64,000 bases of DNA from Undibacterium pigrum (GCF_003201815.1 NZ_QJKB01000002.1:1-64000); one strand, 5' to 3'; positions 1-9,066 are shown, counted from the stretch's first letter. Made by a program: numbers and translations. The notes: a model not told the origin generated them from the sequence alone.

Positions 1-200
1 ACCGTCTTGCTTTGTTATTTCTTGTGAACACTTGCTATATTATTTAAGCATGCCAACTAACCTAAGTTAGTTGGTGCGCCTCACCAAGTGCCCACATTTA
101 TTGACTGTTAATTGTTAAAGAACTGAATTCTTTTCTACTCAACCGGACTACTTATTCATCCAGCTTTGCGTCGCAGCGTTGTGTGCGTCAGCAGCAGAGA
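1..200 (-). other. rRNA operon leader with boxA, running off the left edge
   Basis: Read on the minus strand, this segment lies downstream of the promoter at 207-235. It contains TTCTTTAACA (113-122), a close match to the boxA antitermination element (TGCTCTTTAACA). After boxA come AATTAACAG and GTGGGCACTTGG, blocks I recognise from the 16S leader/ITS of Burkholderiales. The 16S gene itself must lie to the left of position 1. The segment also carries a perfect arm pair CCAACTAA/TTAGTTGG near 51-74 that can form a hairpin. The call rests on boxA plus the strong promoter; a tRNA operon is less likely. Confidence 0.75.
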
Positions 201-206
201 AACGAG

Positions 207-235
207 ATTATGGGGCATTTTACTTACCCTGTCAA
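207..235 (-). promoter_or_regulatory. rrn P1-type sigma-70 promoter
   Basis: On the minus strand a perfect -35 TTGACA (230-235) is separated by exactly 17 bases from a -10 CATAAT (207-212), followed by a C/T-rich start region. The bases upstream of the -35 (236-262) are A-rich, like an UP element. Together with the boxA leader downstream this is the promoter of a stable-RNA operon reading left. Confidence 0.85.
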
Positions 236-370
236 CACCTTGATTTCACTTCGTTTTGTTTCGCTTTCTCAAGCGTCCAAAACTGTTGTTCGGTGTTCAC
301 AGTTGCCAGTTTTTTCTGCAATTTGTTCAATCGCGCATTTCACCAGCTTTGTTACTTTGCTTCCATTCTC

Positions 371-390
371 TTCCCGCTTCTCAGCGGGAG
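371..390. other. Hairpin between the rrn promoter and the CDF gene
   Basis: TCCCGCT (372-378) and AGCGGGA (383-389) form a 7-bp stem with a TCTC loop. It lacks a T-tract on either side, so it is not a classical terminator. The surrounding 236-490 stretch holds no credible gene. Confidence 0.4.
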
Positions 391-484
391 GCGAACTATA
401 GCAAACTACTGCCCGCCTCCGCAAGGCTTTATCGGTAATTATTTACTTCGTTTATTGAATGGCACATAGACGCAAATAAAGGCA

Positions 485-521
485 AAAACTAAAGGGTGCG
501 CTGCGCGCACCCTCTGGTTTT
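485..521. terminator. Orphan bidirectional terminator
   Basis: AGGGTGCGC (493-501) pairs perfectly with GCGCACCCT (505-513) around a 3-base loop. A-rich sequence precedes it (AAAAACTAAA) and T-rich sequence follows (GGTTTTCTTATTT). It sits between two divergent units, the leftward rRNA operon and the rightward CDF gene, so no annotated transcript needs it. Confidence 0.6.
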
Positions 522-567
522 CTTATTTATATATATGTAGTGGCTTATCGAGTGACGACGCCGCTAG

Positions 568-587
568 GCTCCTACCTGCGCAGGAGC
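568..587. other. Small inverted repeat upstream of the CDF leader
   Basis: GCTCCT (568-573) pairs with AGGAGC (582-587), and the internal CTGCGCAG is itself palindromic. Function unknown. It lies about 35 bases before the larger structured element at 623-725. Confidence 0.35.
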
Positions 588-622
588 GACGATTCGGGAG
601 CTATTTATATTTAATAGTATTT

Positions 623-725
623 CGCTCATTGATCAAAACCCATCCACATGCAAGTCCCGACTGCTACTGGTAAGCGAGTCTGCCTCTCCAGTCATTCTCA
701 CTGGGGGCAAACCGGTAAATGAGCG
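623..725 (+). promoter_or_regulatory. Structured leader resembling a cobalamin riboswitch
   Basis: The ends CGCTCATT (623-630) and AATGAGCG (718-725) form a perfect 8-bp closing stem. Inside, in order, are TGCAAGTCC (649-657), ACTGGTAAGCGAGTC (666-680), CTGCC, CACTGGGGGC (699-708) and CCGG (712-715), which pairs with CTGG (701-704). These match, in order, the blocks of betaproteobacterial cobalamin riboswitches. The expected GGTG before CAAGTCC and the CCCGC before the central ACTG are missing, so it is either a shortened or degenerate variant or a different RNA. It precedes a metal-efflux gene by 65 bases. Confidence 0.4.
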
Positions 726-790
726 TAACTATTTGATTATTTGCAGAGAAATCAAGTAAGGTTAGGTTTTTCTTTTTTCTATTTATTTCC

Positions 791-1711
791 ATGTCTGCAA
801 ATTCAGAAGGTTCAACCAAGGCGATTTTTTATGCGCTGGGTGCCAATGGCGGTATTGCGGTGGCTAAATTTGCTGCGGCGATCTTTACTTCTTCCGGTGC
901 CATGCTGGCAGAGGCTATCCATTCCACCGCCGATTGTATAAATCAAATCTTTTTGCTGGTCGGCATCAAGGAAGCCAAGCGAGCGCCTGACGCATCTCAC
1001 CCCATGGGTTATGGGCGGGTGGTGTATTTCTGGGCCATGATGGTGGCCTTGCTGTTGTTCTTTTTGGGTGGTGCGTTTTCTGTCATGGAGGGTGTAGAAC
1101 GCCTGAAGCATGCCGAGCCTTTGAAAAACCCTATGGTTGCCTTGACGGTGCTGGGTATTTCTGTGGTTCTTGAGGCATTTTCCCTGTATGGGGCGATGGT
1201 GGAAATACGCAAAATTTCCGCAGGCAAGAATTTCTTCCAGTGGTTCCGTGAAACCCGTCAGTCTGAATTGATGGTCGTCGCTGGTGAAGATATCGCTGCC
1301 CTGGCTGGCCTGGCGGTTGCATTTATTGCGGTGGTTTTATCTGTCGTTACTGGCAATCCTGTATGGGATGCAGTGGGTTCCATCATCGTTGGCTGTTTGC
1401 TCATGGCCATTGCTTTCTTTATCATCCGGGAAGTCAAGGCCATGATTACTGGCGAATCTGCTGCGCCGGAAGTCAATGAGGCAATACGTGCACATATCAC
1501 CAACCATCCACAAGTTGATCACGTCATCAACTTGATTACCCTGCAATGGGGTGAGCAATTAATGATTGCGGTACAAGCCAAAATGCGTCCGCAGGGTTCT
1601 GATAAAGCGCTGGTCGCCGCGATTAATGAAGTGGAAGCTGGCATACAAAGCCAATGGCCGCAGGTGAAGTGGTGTTTTTTCGAACCAGACACTGATCGCA
1701 CCGACGACTAA
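791..1711 (+). CDS. Cation diffusion facilitator (CDF) family transporter
   Basis: A 306-residue inner-membrane protein with the CDF layout: about six membrane helices in residues 10-215, then a soluble C-terminal domain of about 85 residues (ITNHPQVDHVINLITLQWG) like the dimerisation domain. HSTADCINQ (residues 41-49) is the characteristic helix-2 segment with its metal-site Asp, and HPMGYGR follows helix 2. CDF proteins exchange divalent metals (Zn, Fe, Mn, Co or Cd) for protons. The specific metal cannot be told here. The start has no good Shine-Dalgarno sequence; the nearest AAGG is about 28 bases upstream. That fits control by the leader RNA at 623-725 or a misplaced start. The gene stands alone, divergent from the rRNA operon. 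Confidence 0.88.
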   Translation: MSANSEGSTKAIFYALGANGGIAVAKFAAAIFTSSGAMLAEAIHSTADCINQIFLLVGIKEAKRAPDASHPMGYGRVVYFWAMMVALLLFFLGGAFSVMEGVERLKHAEPLKNPMVALTVLGISVVLEAFSLYGAMVEIRKISAGKNFFQWFRETRQSELMVVAGEDIAALAGLAVAFIAVVLSVVTGNPVWDAVGSIIVGCLLMAIAFFIIREVKAMITGESAAPEVNEAIRAHITNHPQVDHVINLITLQWGEQLMIAVQAKMRPQGSDKALVAAINEVEAGIQSQWPQVKWCFFEPDTDRTDD

Positions 1712-1731
1712 ATCAACAGATCAATCTGCAG

Positions 1732-1755
1732 TGTGCGGGGTTTTACACCCGCACA
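1732..1755. other. Inverted repeat at the converging gene ends
   Basis: TGTGCGGG (1732-1739) pairs with CCCGCACA (1748-1755) over an 8-base loop. It lies between the CDF stop and the last codons of the convergent DUF1631 gene. There is no good T-tract, so terminator function is uncertain. Confidence 0.4.
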
Positions 1756-4499
1756 TTATCAACTTCATCAGCAGACTTGAGCAAAGTATGGATGGCCCGC
1801 TCAAACAGCGGCTCTTCTTCAATAAAGCGCAGCTTGCCAAAATCGAGTAATTCACAAAATACCCGCATGCTGAGCACAGCAGGAAATTCTTCCCCTCTCA
1901 GGCTCAGCACGACGTGGTTCAAATTTGGATCTACCCAGCGTATGCAGGCCTTGGCTTTGAGCGTATCGGCCTTGATGTCAATCAGTGCGCCACTGACGAT
2001 GCGTTCGAGATAAGCAGGATTAAGCTCAGGTTCTGGAGCGGCGGTGACTGTGATCACGCCATCCGTCGCGACTGGCGGTTTGCGCACTTCTTTGTCCAGC
2101 ATCCTGGTCTGCAAACCCAGTTCGGCCAGGACTGCAAGCTGATAGTATTCTTTAGCAGATTCATAATGCTGGATCTCAGAATGCTCTATCGTATCGGCCT
2201 GATTGGTAAATTGCTCAAAACGTTCGTGCATGGCTGGCAGGCTGGGCGTCTGCACTTTTTTGCTATCGACGGGCGGGCGCAAGGCTTTTGAATGCGCCTC
2301 TGCCAGCCAGTTTAATAATTTTTGCTGCTTGGCCTTTTCCCATTCCATCAAATCAAGGCCATGGCGCAGTGTGCCTACCATGCTGGGTAACATGGAGGAC
2401 AGCAAGCTTCTTTCATCATTATCTGTTTTGGGAAAAACGCTCCATAACAGGTCAGGCACCAGCAGGCGATAGCGCCTGGCGAGTATGGCATCTGTCCTTT
2501 CGGCCACTTCTATCGCCCTGACCCATTCATTCTTGAGAAAGCTGCGGAAGCCAGGATCAACATGCACCTTGGGCATAGCCTTGCCAATGGCAACAGCAAT
2601 GCAGGCAAAGCGCATGAAGCGAATTTCTGCCTCATCCATGGCTTTTACTGTGCGGCGTATATGCGGGTCATTGGTACGCAGCTCACGGGCAACAAAGGTT
2701 TCAAACCTGTTTTGTATGCGCGAAAACAACTCTGGCACTTCGCTGTCATGCCGCATGAGGGTCTTGATAATACGGGCTATCTCTTCAGCGACATGGTTTT
2801 CTACATCACCGATTTGCTCGGCACTATAGGCAATAGAGCAAATCCGGTTCAACAAGAGGCGCGCCGGATGCTTGCCATCGCTGAGCAAATTCTTTTCTTT
2901 CAATGCCAGTTGCAATATCAAAAATTGCAGGCGCCCCAGGTCTATGCGCATTTTGAAGGGGACCATCTCGTCACACAGCATGACTTCAAACAGCATGGCC
3001 ACCAGGTCTATGCACATTTGCTCGTCAGTCTCTTTGGCCAGACTGTAGAGGGCGTCTTTATGCTCGCGTATCAGGTTACGGATTTCACCCTGTGCATCTT
3101 TCATGGCAGTACTGTCCGGCACCATGACCTTGTGCATTTGTCCCAGTACCTTGATCAAGCCCATGCTGAGCTCTGGGGGCAATTGTGCCTCTGCCCTTTG
3201 CTTTAACTGGCTTTCTATATTCTGCAGATGCGAAGCCACCAAGGCAGCTGGCACTTGTATCATGTCGGCGCTGGCTTTACCTACGGTACTTGGCAAACCC
3301 GTGTGGGCGAACTGACCTGCATTGGCCTGATTATTTGGCGCAGTTGTAGCTGTGGTTTGAGCTGCGGCAGCACTCTCTCTGGGAGTGAAAGGAATGCTGT
3401 CACCCGCATGTTTATTTTTTTGCGGACTGGATGCTGCGACAGTTTCACCAAATGCCTGTCTCAGGATGCCGCCGAGCTCACTGGCACCACTCAGCCAGGC
3501 CGGGCCACTGTTATTGGCAGGAAGAGCATCCAGCGATGGCAGGCCACCTGCGTAAGAAGCAGACGCCTGCATACTGCCAGCACTTTGTGCCAATACCGGT
3601 GTGGCTGGAGGCAAACTCAGTGGCTTGCCACGTACTGTCTGAAATAATTGTTCCAGCCTTACCCCCGGATTCACCATGGCAGCCTGTTGCGCTGCCGGGA
3701 ATGCGCCCTGGTTCTGCGCTTGTCCCTGACTGCTCGCTTGAACCCCGGGGAAAACGCCCGCCTGCATGGTGGAGTAACCCTGTCCGCCACTTCCGCTTCC
3801 TCCACTTCCTTGCGCAGGAGGATTAGCGTTACGGTTAGTCTGCGATTCAGGTGCCTTGCTGATTTTTAGAGAGAGGCTGGCACTGATGCCCTGCTTTTCC
3901 AAAGCAGCATTGGCCGCCTCGTAAATGCCAGCCATGCTGCCAGCCAGGCTTTCACCGAGTTGTTCGATGATAATAGCTTCAGCATCTTTCTGTAGTTTTT
4001 GCTCTTCTACTGCCAGGAAGATGCTACGGGCCAGAAGATAAGGGCGGAAAGGGTTTTCCCTTTCACGTATATCATCCTGCCCGAACAGGACGGCTATGCG
4101 TATATTCAAATCCAGCAAGGCTTGCCCGGCCTTGTCGCGGAAATTCTGCGTCATTTCATTGAAGCGCAGCGTTGTTTCAAAGGTAGAGGAATCGAGCAAG
4201 GCAAGTTCGGTTGCCTGGCCCAGGGCCGAAGCTGGTCTGAAGGTACTGTAGGCGGTGGTAATGCTACGGTCCAGCAACTGAACCAGATGAACTGGTATGG
4301 CGCGGGAAATGGCATCCCATTTTTCTGGCAAGAGCGCACGCGCGCCGACAATGCGGCTTTTTTCAGCCGATGAAGTACCGTTGTAATTCGCCTTGGTCAG
4401 TAAAGCCTCCAAAGCTTCGGGCAGAATGCCGGGTACTGCATGATTAAATGCATGAGTAAATTCAGCGCGAGCACTGGATAAGGACTCGTTTGCGGCCAT
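1743..4499 (-). CDS. DUF1631 family protein
   Basis: A large (about 918 residues) cytoplasmic protein with no signal peptide or membrane helix. I recognise the DUF1631 (PF07793) pattern: a helical N-terminal region (residues 1-210), a low-complexity Gly/Ser/Gln-rich linker (about 220-420), and a long helical domain with EMVPFKMRIDLGRLQFLILQ. The molecular function of the family is unknown; members occur in beta- and gammaproteobacteria. A GTG two codons upstream (4505) is possible, but the ATG at 4499 has AGGG five bases before it. It is the last gene of the leftward lysM-dprA-smg-topB series, 120 bases after topB. Confidence 0.8.
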   Translation of the reverse strand: MAANESLSSARAEFTHAFNHAVPGILPEALEALLTKANYNGTSSAEKSRIVGARALLPEKWDAISRAIPVHLVQLLDRSITTAYSTFRPASALGQATELALLDSSTFETTLRFNEMTQNFRDKAGQALLDLNIRIAVLFGQDDIRERENPFRPYLLARSIFLAVEEQKLQKDAEAIIIEQLGESLAGSMAGIYEAANAALEKQGISASLSLKISKAPESQTNRNANPPAQGSGGSGSGGQGYSTMQAGVFPGVQASSQGQAQNQGAFPAAQQAAMVNPGVRLEQLFQTVRGKPLSLPPATPVLAQSAGSMQASASYAGGLPSLDALPANNSGPAWLSGASELGGILRQAFGETVAASSPQKNKHAGDSIPFTPRESAAAAQTTATTAPNNQANAGQFAHTGLPSTVGKASADMIQVPAALVASHLQNIESQLKQRAEAQLPPELSMGLIKVLGQMHKVMVPDSTAMKDAQGEIRNLIREHKDALYSLAKETDEQMCIDLVAMLFEVMLCDEMVPFKMRIDLGRLQFLILQLALKEKNLLSDGKHPARLLLNRICSIAYSAEQIGDVENHVAEEIARIIKTLMRHDSEVPELFSRIQNRFETFVARELRTNDPHIRRTVKAMDEAEIRFMRFACIAVAIGKAMPKVHVDPGFRSFLKNEWVRAIEVAERTDAILARRYRLLVPDLLWSVFPKTDNDERSLLSSMLPSMVGTLRHGLDLMEWEKAKQQKLLNWLAEAHSKALRPPVDSKKVQTPSLPAMHERFEQFTNQADTIEHSEIQHYESAKEYYQLAVLAELGLQTRMLDKEVRKPPVATDGVITVTAAPEPELNPAYLERIVSGALIDIKADTLKAKACIRWVDPNLNHVVLSLRGEEFPAVLSMRVFCELLDFGKLRFIEEEPLFERAIHTLLKSADEVDNVRV

Positions 4500-4619
4500 G
4501 TGCACCCTATATCAAAAAACCATCCTTTAACAATACGCGAAAATGACTTACTCTGCAGGAAAAGTGGTGTTATCCCCTTCCCCTGCTCCCGTTCCTTGAT
4601 AATTTGTGGCAAAAACCTG

Positions 4620-7214
4620 TCAGGCGGCTTTCTTTTTCCTGACCACGGCTTTTTTGGCAGGCGCAGCTTTTGCAGTTGCCTTGGCTTCTGCCTCAGGCTC
4701 GGCCTTGGCTTTGGATTTGGCAGCTGCAGGGGCTTTGGCCTTACGCTCTTCAAATTCAAAACTGACCTTGCCATCCTTGCCGCGTACCAGGAAAGCCTTG
4801 AACGGGCGACGGGTACGCTGCGAGATAAAGCCAGGTAATAAGTCTGTCTTGCCGTCGTTCAACAATTTACCCATCTGCTCAGGCAGGATTTCTTGTTGCA
4901 GAATAATGCGGCCACTACGGAAATCGCAAGTCTTGGGTTTGGCCATGAATTTTTCGCAGACATAGGCCAGCCCCATTTCATACACGCCATTCCCACATTT
5001 TGGACAAGGTCCTAGCGAAGTTTGTTCGGAAAAATCGACAGGCTCCCCATCTTCGCCCTCATCCTGATTCTGGCCAAAGTCAAATTCCAGCTTCAGATTA
5101 TTGTGGTCAGCATCCGCGACGATCTTGAGGATCGCTGCGAATGGGCGGCCCATTTTCGAACGGAAACCTTGCAGTGGGCCGATTTCACGTTTGGCCAGCA
5201 GCTCTTCCACTTCTGCCACTTCAAACTGGCGACTGCCAGGTGTCTTGCTCATGGAAAATTCGCATTTGGTGCAGGCAAAGCGACGATAATTCTCTTTGAC
5301 GACACCACCGCAATGTGGGCATGGTGTATGCAAAGTTGCATAATCACCAGGGATAGTATCGTTATCGTATTCCTTGGCACGCTTGACGATGATCTGGGTC
5401 ATCTGGGCAATTTCGCGCATGAACTCTTCGCGGCTGATCTTGCCTTTTTCCATTTGCGAAAGCTTGTACTCCCACTCACCCGTCAGTTCTGGTGAAGTCA
5501 GCTCATCTACGCCCAGACCACGCAAGAGGGTCATCAACTGGAAAGCTTTGGCGGTAGGCATCATTTCGCGGCCTTCGCGCAACAGATATTTCTCGTTCAG
5601 CAAACCCTCGATGATGGCGGCGCGGGTAGCTGGTGTACCCAGGCCCTTGCCTGCCATGGCTTCGCGCAGCTCACCATCATCGACCAGCTTGCCGGCACCT
5701 TCCATGGCCGACAGCAAGGTAGCCTCGCTGTATCGTGCTGGCGGTTTGGTGACCAGGGCATTCGCCGTGATCTGCTCGGTGTGGACTTTCTCTCCTTTGG
5801 CAACAGCAACCAGCGTGCCCTTGCTTTCGCCGTCTTTTTCTTCCAGCGCATCCTTGCCATAAATTGCCAGCCAGCCCGCACTTGTCATGACCTTGCCTTC
5901 AGTCTTGAACTGATGGCCGGATACTTCGGTAATACGGGTCGTTACCTGGAATTCTGCGGCCGGGAAGAACACGGCGAGGAAACGGCGCGTTACCAGGTCA
6001 TACAGTTTTTGCTCAGGCTCAGACAAATTTTTTGGCGCCAGACCAGTTGGAATGATGGCAAAGTGATCACTGATCTTGGTATTGTCGAAAATACGCTTGT
6101 TTGGCTTGATCCAGTTGTTCTTCAGGATTTGTGAAGCAAACTGGTGGTAATTATTGGTCTCGGAGATGGTACTCAGGGTTTCTTTCACCGTTGGCAGATA
6201 ATCTTCTGGCAAATGGCGGGAATCGGTACGCGGGTAAGTCAGTACCTTATGCTTTTCATACAAGGCCTGGGCCAGACCCAGGGTATTCTTGGCTGAAAAA
6301 CCGAAACGGGCATTCGCCTCACGCTGCAAACTGGTCAGGTCAAACAGTGGCGGCGCGATTTGCGTCGCTGGTTTGGACTCTTCGGTGACATTACCCTGGC
6401 GGTTACGGCAAGCGGCCACGATGGATTCGGCAGCTGCCTTGCTCCACAGGCGCTCAGCCTTTTTCTCAGGATCGTGTTCATCTTTTTTGAACTGGTGATC
6501 TTGCCAGCGGCCTTCATAAATACCGGCAGCGCAAACAAATTCTGCCTTCACTTCCCAATAATCACGGGAAACGAATTTCTTGATCTTTTCTTCACGCTCG
6601 ACCACGATGGACAAGGTGGGTGTCTGCACACGACCCACCGTCGTCAGGTAAAAGCCCCCCTCCTTGGAATTGAAGGCTGTCATGGCGCGGGTACCATTGA
6701 TACCTATCAGCCAGTCGGCTTCCGAACGGCAACGCGCTGCATCTGCCAAAGGCATCATTTCTGCATCGCTACGCAATTTCTGGAAACCATCGCGTATCGC
6801 ACCTGTCGTCATGGATTGCAGCCACAAGCGGCTGACTGGCTGCTTGGCCTTGGCATTCTGGGCAATCAGACGGAAAATCAACTCACCTTCGCGGCCCGCG
6901 TCACATGCGTTAATCAGGCCGGTGACGTCCTTGCGCTTGATCAGCTTGTTCAAGACCTTCAGGCGTGACTCAGTCTTGGCAATCGGGTTCAGGGCGAAAT
7001 GTGGCGGTATCATCGGCAAATGAGTGAAACTCCATTTGCCACGTTTGACATCGTATTCTTCAGGAACTGTGATTTCCAGCAAATGGCCTACTGCAGAAGA
7101 CAATACATAGTTGTCAGACTCAAAATAATCATCATGCTTGGTGAAGCCACCCAGTGCTTTCGCTATGTCATTAGCGACAGAGGGTTTTTCGGCAATGATG
7201 AGCGTTTTTGTCAT
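4620..7214 (-). CDS. topB: DNA topoisomerase III
   Basis: A type IA topoisomerase that relaxes and decatenates DNA by single-strand passage. From the start at 7214 (MTKTLIIAEKPSVA) it has 864 residues. The TOPRIM domain carries the acidic cluster ACDAGREGELIFR (residues 103-115), and the active-site Tyr is Y327 in TYPRTDSR. Two zinc-ribbon-like Cys clusters lie in the C-terminal half (CPHCG...CTKC and CPKCG...CEKF...C). The last ~40 residues are an Ala/Lys-rich basic tail that probably binds DNA and is common in Burkholderiales copies. A longer reading from 7268 adds 18 residues before the conserved MTKT start and is unlikely. It follows smg by 167 bases. Confidence 0.96.
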   Translation of the reverse strand: MTKTLIIAEKPSVANDIAKALGGFTKHDDYFESDNYVLSSAVGHLLEITVPEEYDVKRGKWSFTHLPMIPPHFALNPIAKTESRLKVLNKLIKRKDVTGLINACDAGREGELIFRLIAQNAKAKQPVSRLWLQSMTTGAIRDGFQKLRSDAEMMPLADAARCRSEADWLIGINGTRAMTAFNSKEGGFYLTTVGRVQTPTLSIVVEREEKIKKFVSRDYWEVKAEFVCAAGIYEGRWQDHQFKKDEHDPEKKAERLWSKAAAESIVAACRNRQGNVTEESKPATQIAPPLFDLTSLQREANARFGFSAKNTLGLAQALYEKHKVLTYPRTDSRHLPEDYLPTVKETLSTISETNNYHQFASQILKNNWIKPNKRIFDNTKISDHFAIIPTGLAPKNLSEPEQKLYDLVTRRFLAVFFPAAEFQVTTRITEVSGHQFKTEGKVMTSAGWLAIYGKDALEEKDGESKGTLVAVAKGEKVHTEQITANALVTKPPARYSEATLLSAMEGAGKLVDDGELREAMAGKGLGTPATRAAIIEGLLNEKYLLREGREMMPTAKAFQLMTLLRGLGVDELTSPELTGEWEYKLSQMEKGKISREEFMREIAQMTQIIVKRAKEYDNDTIPGDYATLHTPCPHCGGVVKENYRRFACTKCEFSMSKTPGSRQFEVAEVEELLAKREIGPLQGFRSKMGRPFAAILKIVADADHNNLKLEFDFGQNQDEGEDGEPVDFSEQTSLGPCPKCGNGVYEMGLAYVCEKFMAKPKTCDFRSGRIILQQEILPEQMGKLLNDGKTDLLPGFISQRTRRPFKAFLVRGKDGKVSFEFEERKAKAPAAAKSKAKAEPEAEAKATAKAAPAKKAVVRKKKAA

Positions 7215-7381
7215 TTCGGGATTCTCGAATAGGGTAAAGCGTGGCTGCCAATGTCTAATAGGCAACATTTCGCAAAATAAGCGTAAGACTAACCTAAATT
7301 TGCGGGGAATGATAAGTGCGATAGACGAAAAACCGCAATCTATGCGCGATTTTTGTCATAAAAATTCCATTTAGGAAATGA

Positions 7382-7846
7382 TTAATGCAAAAGCCTGGTC
7401 ACGCTGTCGTCATCTGACAACAATAATTCGTCAAACATCAACATGTCAGGCTCGGCTCCCTGGCTCCACAACATCATCAAGACAATAATGCGCAGCTTAT
7501 CCAGAGGCAGGGGTGATTCATTAACAACCAATGCTCTTTCAATCACGATTTCTCGTTGATTAGCATTCACTAAGCCGGCAGATTCCAGATATTGTATGAA
7601 ACCCAATGCTGGCGTACCCAGGGCTACAATTTCCTGCTCGGCGTAAATCCTGAAACCTTTGGACATGGGAGCGGACTCTGATGGCTCAGCACTATTAATA
7701 GCCAAACCTGTCAGCCAATCCAGTGCCTCAGTAATTTCATCTTCGGGGAAACCAACAGCAGACAATTTTTTGGTCAAGGCCGCCGTGTCAGGACAAGCAT
7801 CCGGACGGTAATAAGTTTCGTAGAGGTAAACAAGAATATCAAACAT
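7382..7846 (-). CDS. smg: Smg family protein (DUF494)
   Basis: A 154-residue acidic cytoplasmic protein starting [13 protein letters not shown], the hallmark of the Smg/DUF494 family. The family is usually encoded between dprA and topB or def in proteobacteria, exactly as here. Its function is not settled. The gene lies 65 bases after the dprA stop and is probably cotranscribed with it. No signal peptide or membrane segment is present and the length is normal. Confidence 0.93.
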   Translation of the reverse strand: MFDILVYLYETYYRPDACPDTAALTKKLSAVGFPEDEITEALDWLTGLAINSAEPSESAPMSKGFRIYAEQEIVALGTPALGFIQYLESAGLVNANQREIVIERALVVNESPLPLDKLRIIVLMMLWSQGAEPDMLMFDELLLSDDDSVTRLLH

Positions 7847-7911
7847 GCTGCTACTGTAGCCTTTGCAGCGTTTTCAAACAAGCCCCTGCAAGACTTAAGC
7901 AGCATTCAGCA

Positions 7912-9066
7912 TCATGCCAGACGGCGATAATATCCGCCTGGCAAGGCTTCCAGTTGACCATTCAATTCCAGATTTAACAACTCTGATGTCAAACTGGCTA
8001 TATCAATGCCTGTACTACTTGCCAGCGTGTCCATATGAACGGGATCAAAATTAATTTGTCTTAATAAGCCATGCACACCAGGTTCAGTTAAAGCAAGGGA
8101 CTCAGGCTGGATGGAAGAAGTTACATGCTGAAATTGCAACTCCTCCAGTATGTCTTGCGCTGACTCCACCAGTTTGGCTCCCTGGCGTATCAATTGATGG
8201 CAACCTTTGGACAAAGGTGAATGTATGGAACCGGGGATGGCAAATACCTCGCGCCCTTGCTCTGCGGCCATGCGGGCCGTGATCAGGGAACCTGATTGTG
8301 CGGCAGCCTCGACTACCAGTACGCCTCTGGCAAGTCCGGAAATGATACGGTTACGGCGTGGGAAATTGGGTGCCAGTGCCGGCGTACTTAGCGAGTACTC
8401 ACTGACGATGCAACCACCTTCTGCAATCAGATGCGCCAGATTGCGGTTTCGTGCCGGATAGACTATATCGGCCCCGGTACCTATCACGGCAATAGTAGAA
8501 CCTGGTCCGCGCAAAGCACCTTGATGAGCAGCAGTATCAATGCCGGCAGCCAGGCCAGAACTAATGCACAAACCGGCACTGCTCAAGGCTTCAGAAAAAC
8601 TTTCGGCATTGCGTATACCTTGTACTGTTGCATTGCGGCTACCAACCACAGCGACTGTGCTGGCCTCCAGCAAGGCAAGCCGGCCTTTGACATACAACAT
8701 CAGGGGAGGGTCTGGAATTTCCAGTAAAGAACGCGGATAGCCAGCATCAGCCAGGGTCAGTATCTGATTATCTGGCTGCTCTTGCCAGGCTAGTGTCTTG
8801 TCAGTCTGTTGCTGGAAATCAGCAGGAATGGCCAGCAAGGCGCTTGCCAGTTTGTTGGAAACAACTTCGCATAATGCTGTATGGCTGGCAGCGAAGATCT
8901 GCTCCGGCAAACCAAAACGGCTGAGCAACCTGCGCGCAGTTTCATTACCTACGCCAGGTGTTTGCTCCAGCCTTAACCAGGCAATCAAATCCGGGCGCAA
9001 ATCCACGTGCAAGCTGCCAGCAGCAAACTTAGTTTGGCGACCTGGCAGCGTCACCCACTTTGACAA
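7912..9066 (-). CDS. dprA: DNA-processing protein DprA (DNA protecting protein)
   Basis: DprA loads RecA on incoming single-stranded DNA during natural transformation. The Rossmann-like core is clear: VAVVGSRNAT (about residue 137), SGLAAGIDTAAHQGAL, and the end of the core GSLITARMAAEQGREVFAIPGS. A SAM-like helix-hairpin segment (LRLEQTPGVGNETARRLLSRFG) precedes it and a DprA winged-helix domain ends the protein. The start is uncertain. The longest reading begins with TTG at 9066 and overlaps the upstream lysM gene by 38 bases; TTG at 9012 or GTG at 9006 give about 365 residues, nearer to the usual N-terminus. Cotranscription with the lysM gene is likely. Confidence 0.95.
   Translation of the reverse strand: MSKWVTLPGRQTKFAAGSLHVDLRPDLIAWLRLEQTPGVGNETARRLLSRFGLPEQIFAASHTALCEVVSNKLASALLAIPADFQQQTDKTLAWQEQPDNQILTLADAGYPRSLLEIPDPPLMLYVKGRLALLEASTVAVVGSRNATVQGIRNAESFSEALSSAGLCISSGLAAGIDTAAHQGALRGPGSTIAVIGTGADIVYPARNRNLAHLIAEGGCIVSEYSLSTPALAPNFPRRNRIISGLARGVLVVEAAAQSGSLITARMAAEQGREVFAIPGSIHSPLSKGCHQLIRQGAKLVESAQDILEELQFQHVTSSIQPESLALTEPGVHGLLRQINFDPVHMDTLASSTGIDIASLTSELLNLELNGQLEALPGGYYRRLA

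Noticed and set aside
179..469. A 96-codon plus-strand open frame and two overlapping ones
   Set aside because: They cover the rRNA promoter, have no ribosome site and no protein-like composition.
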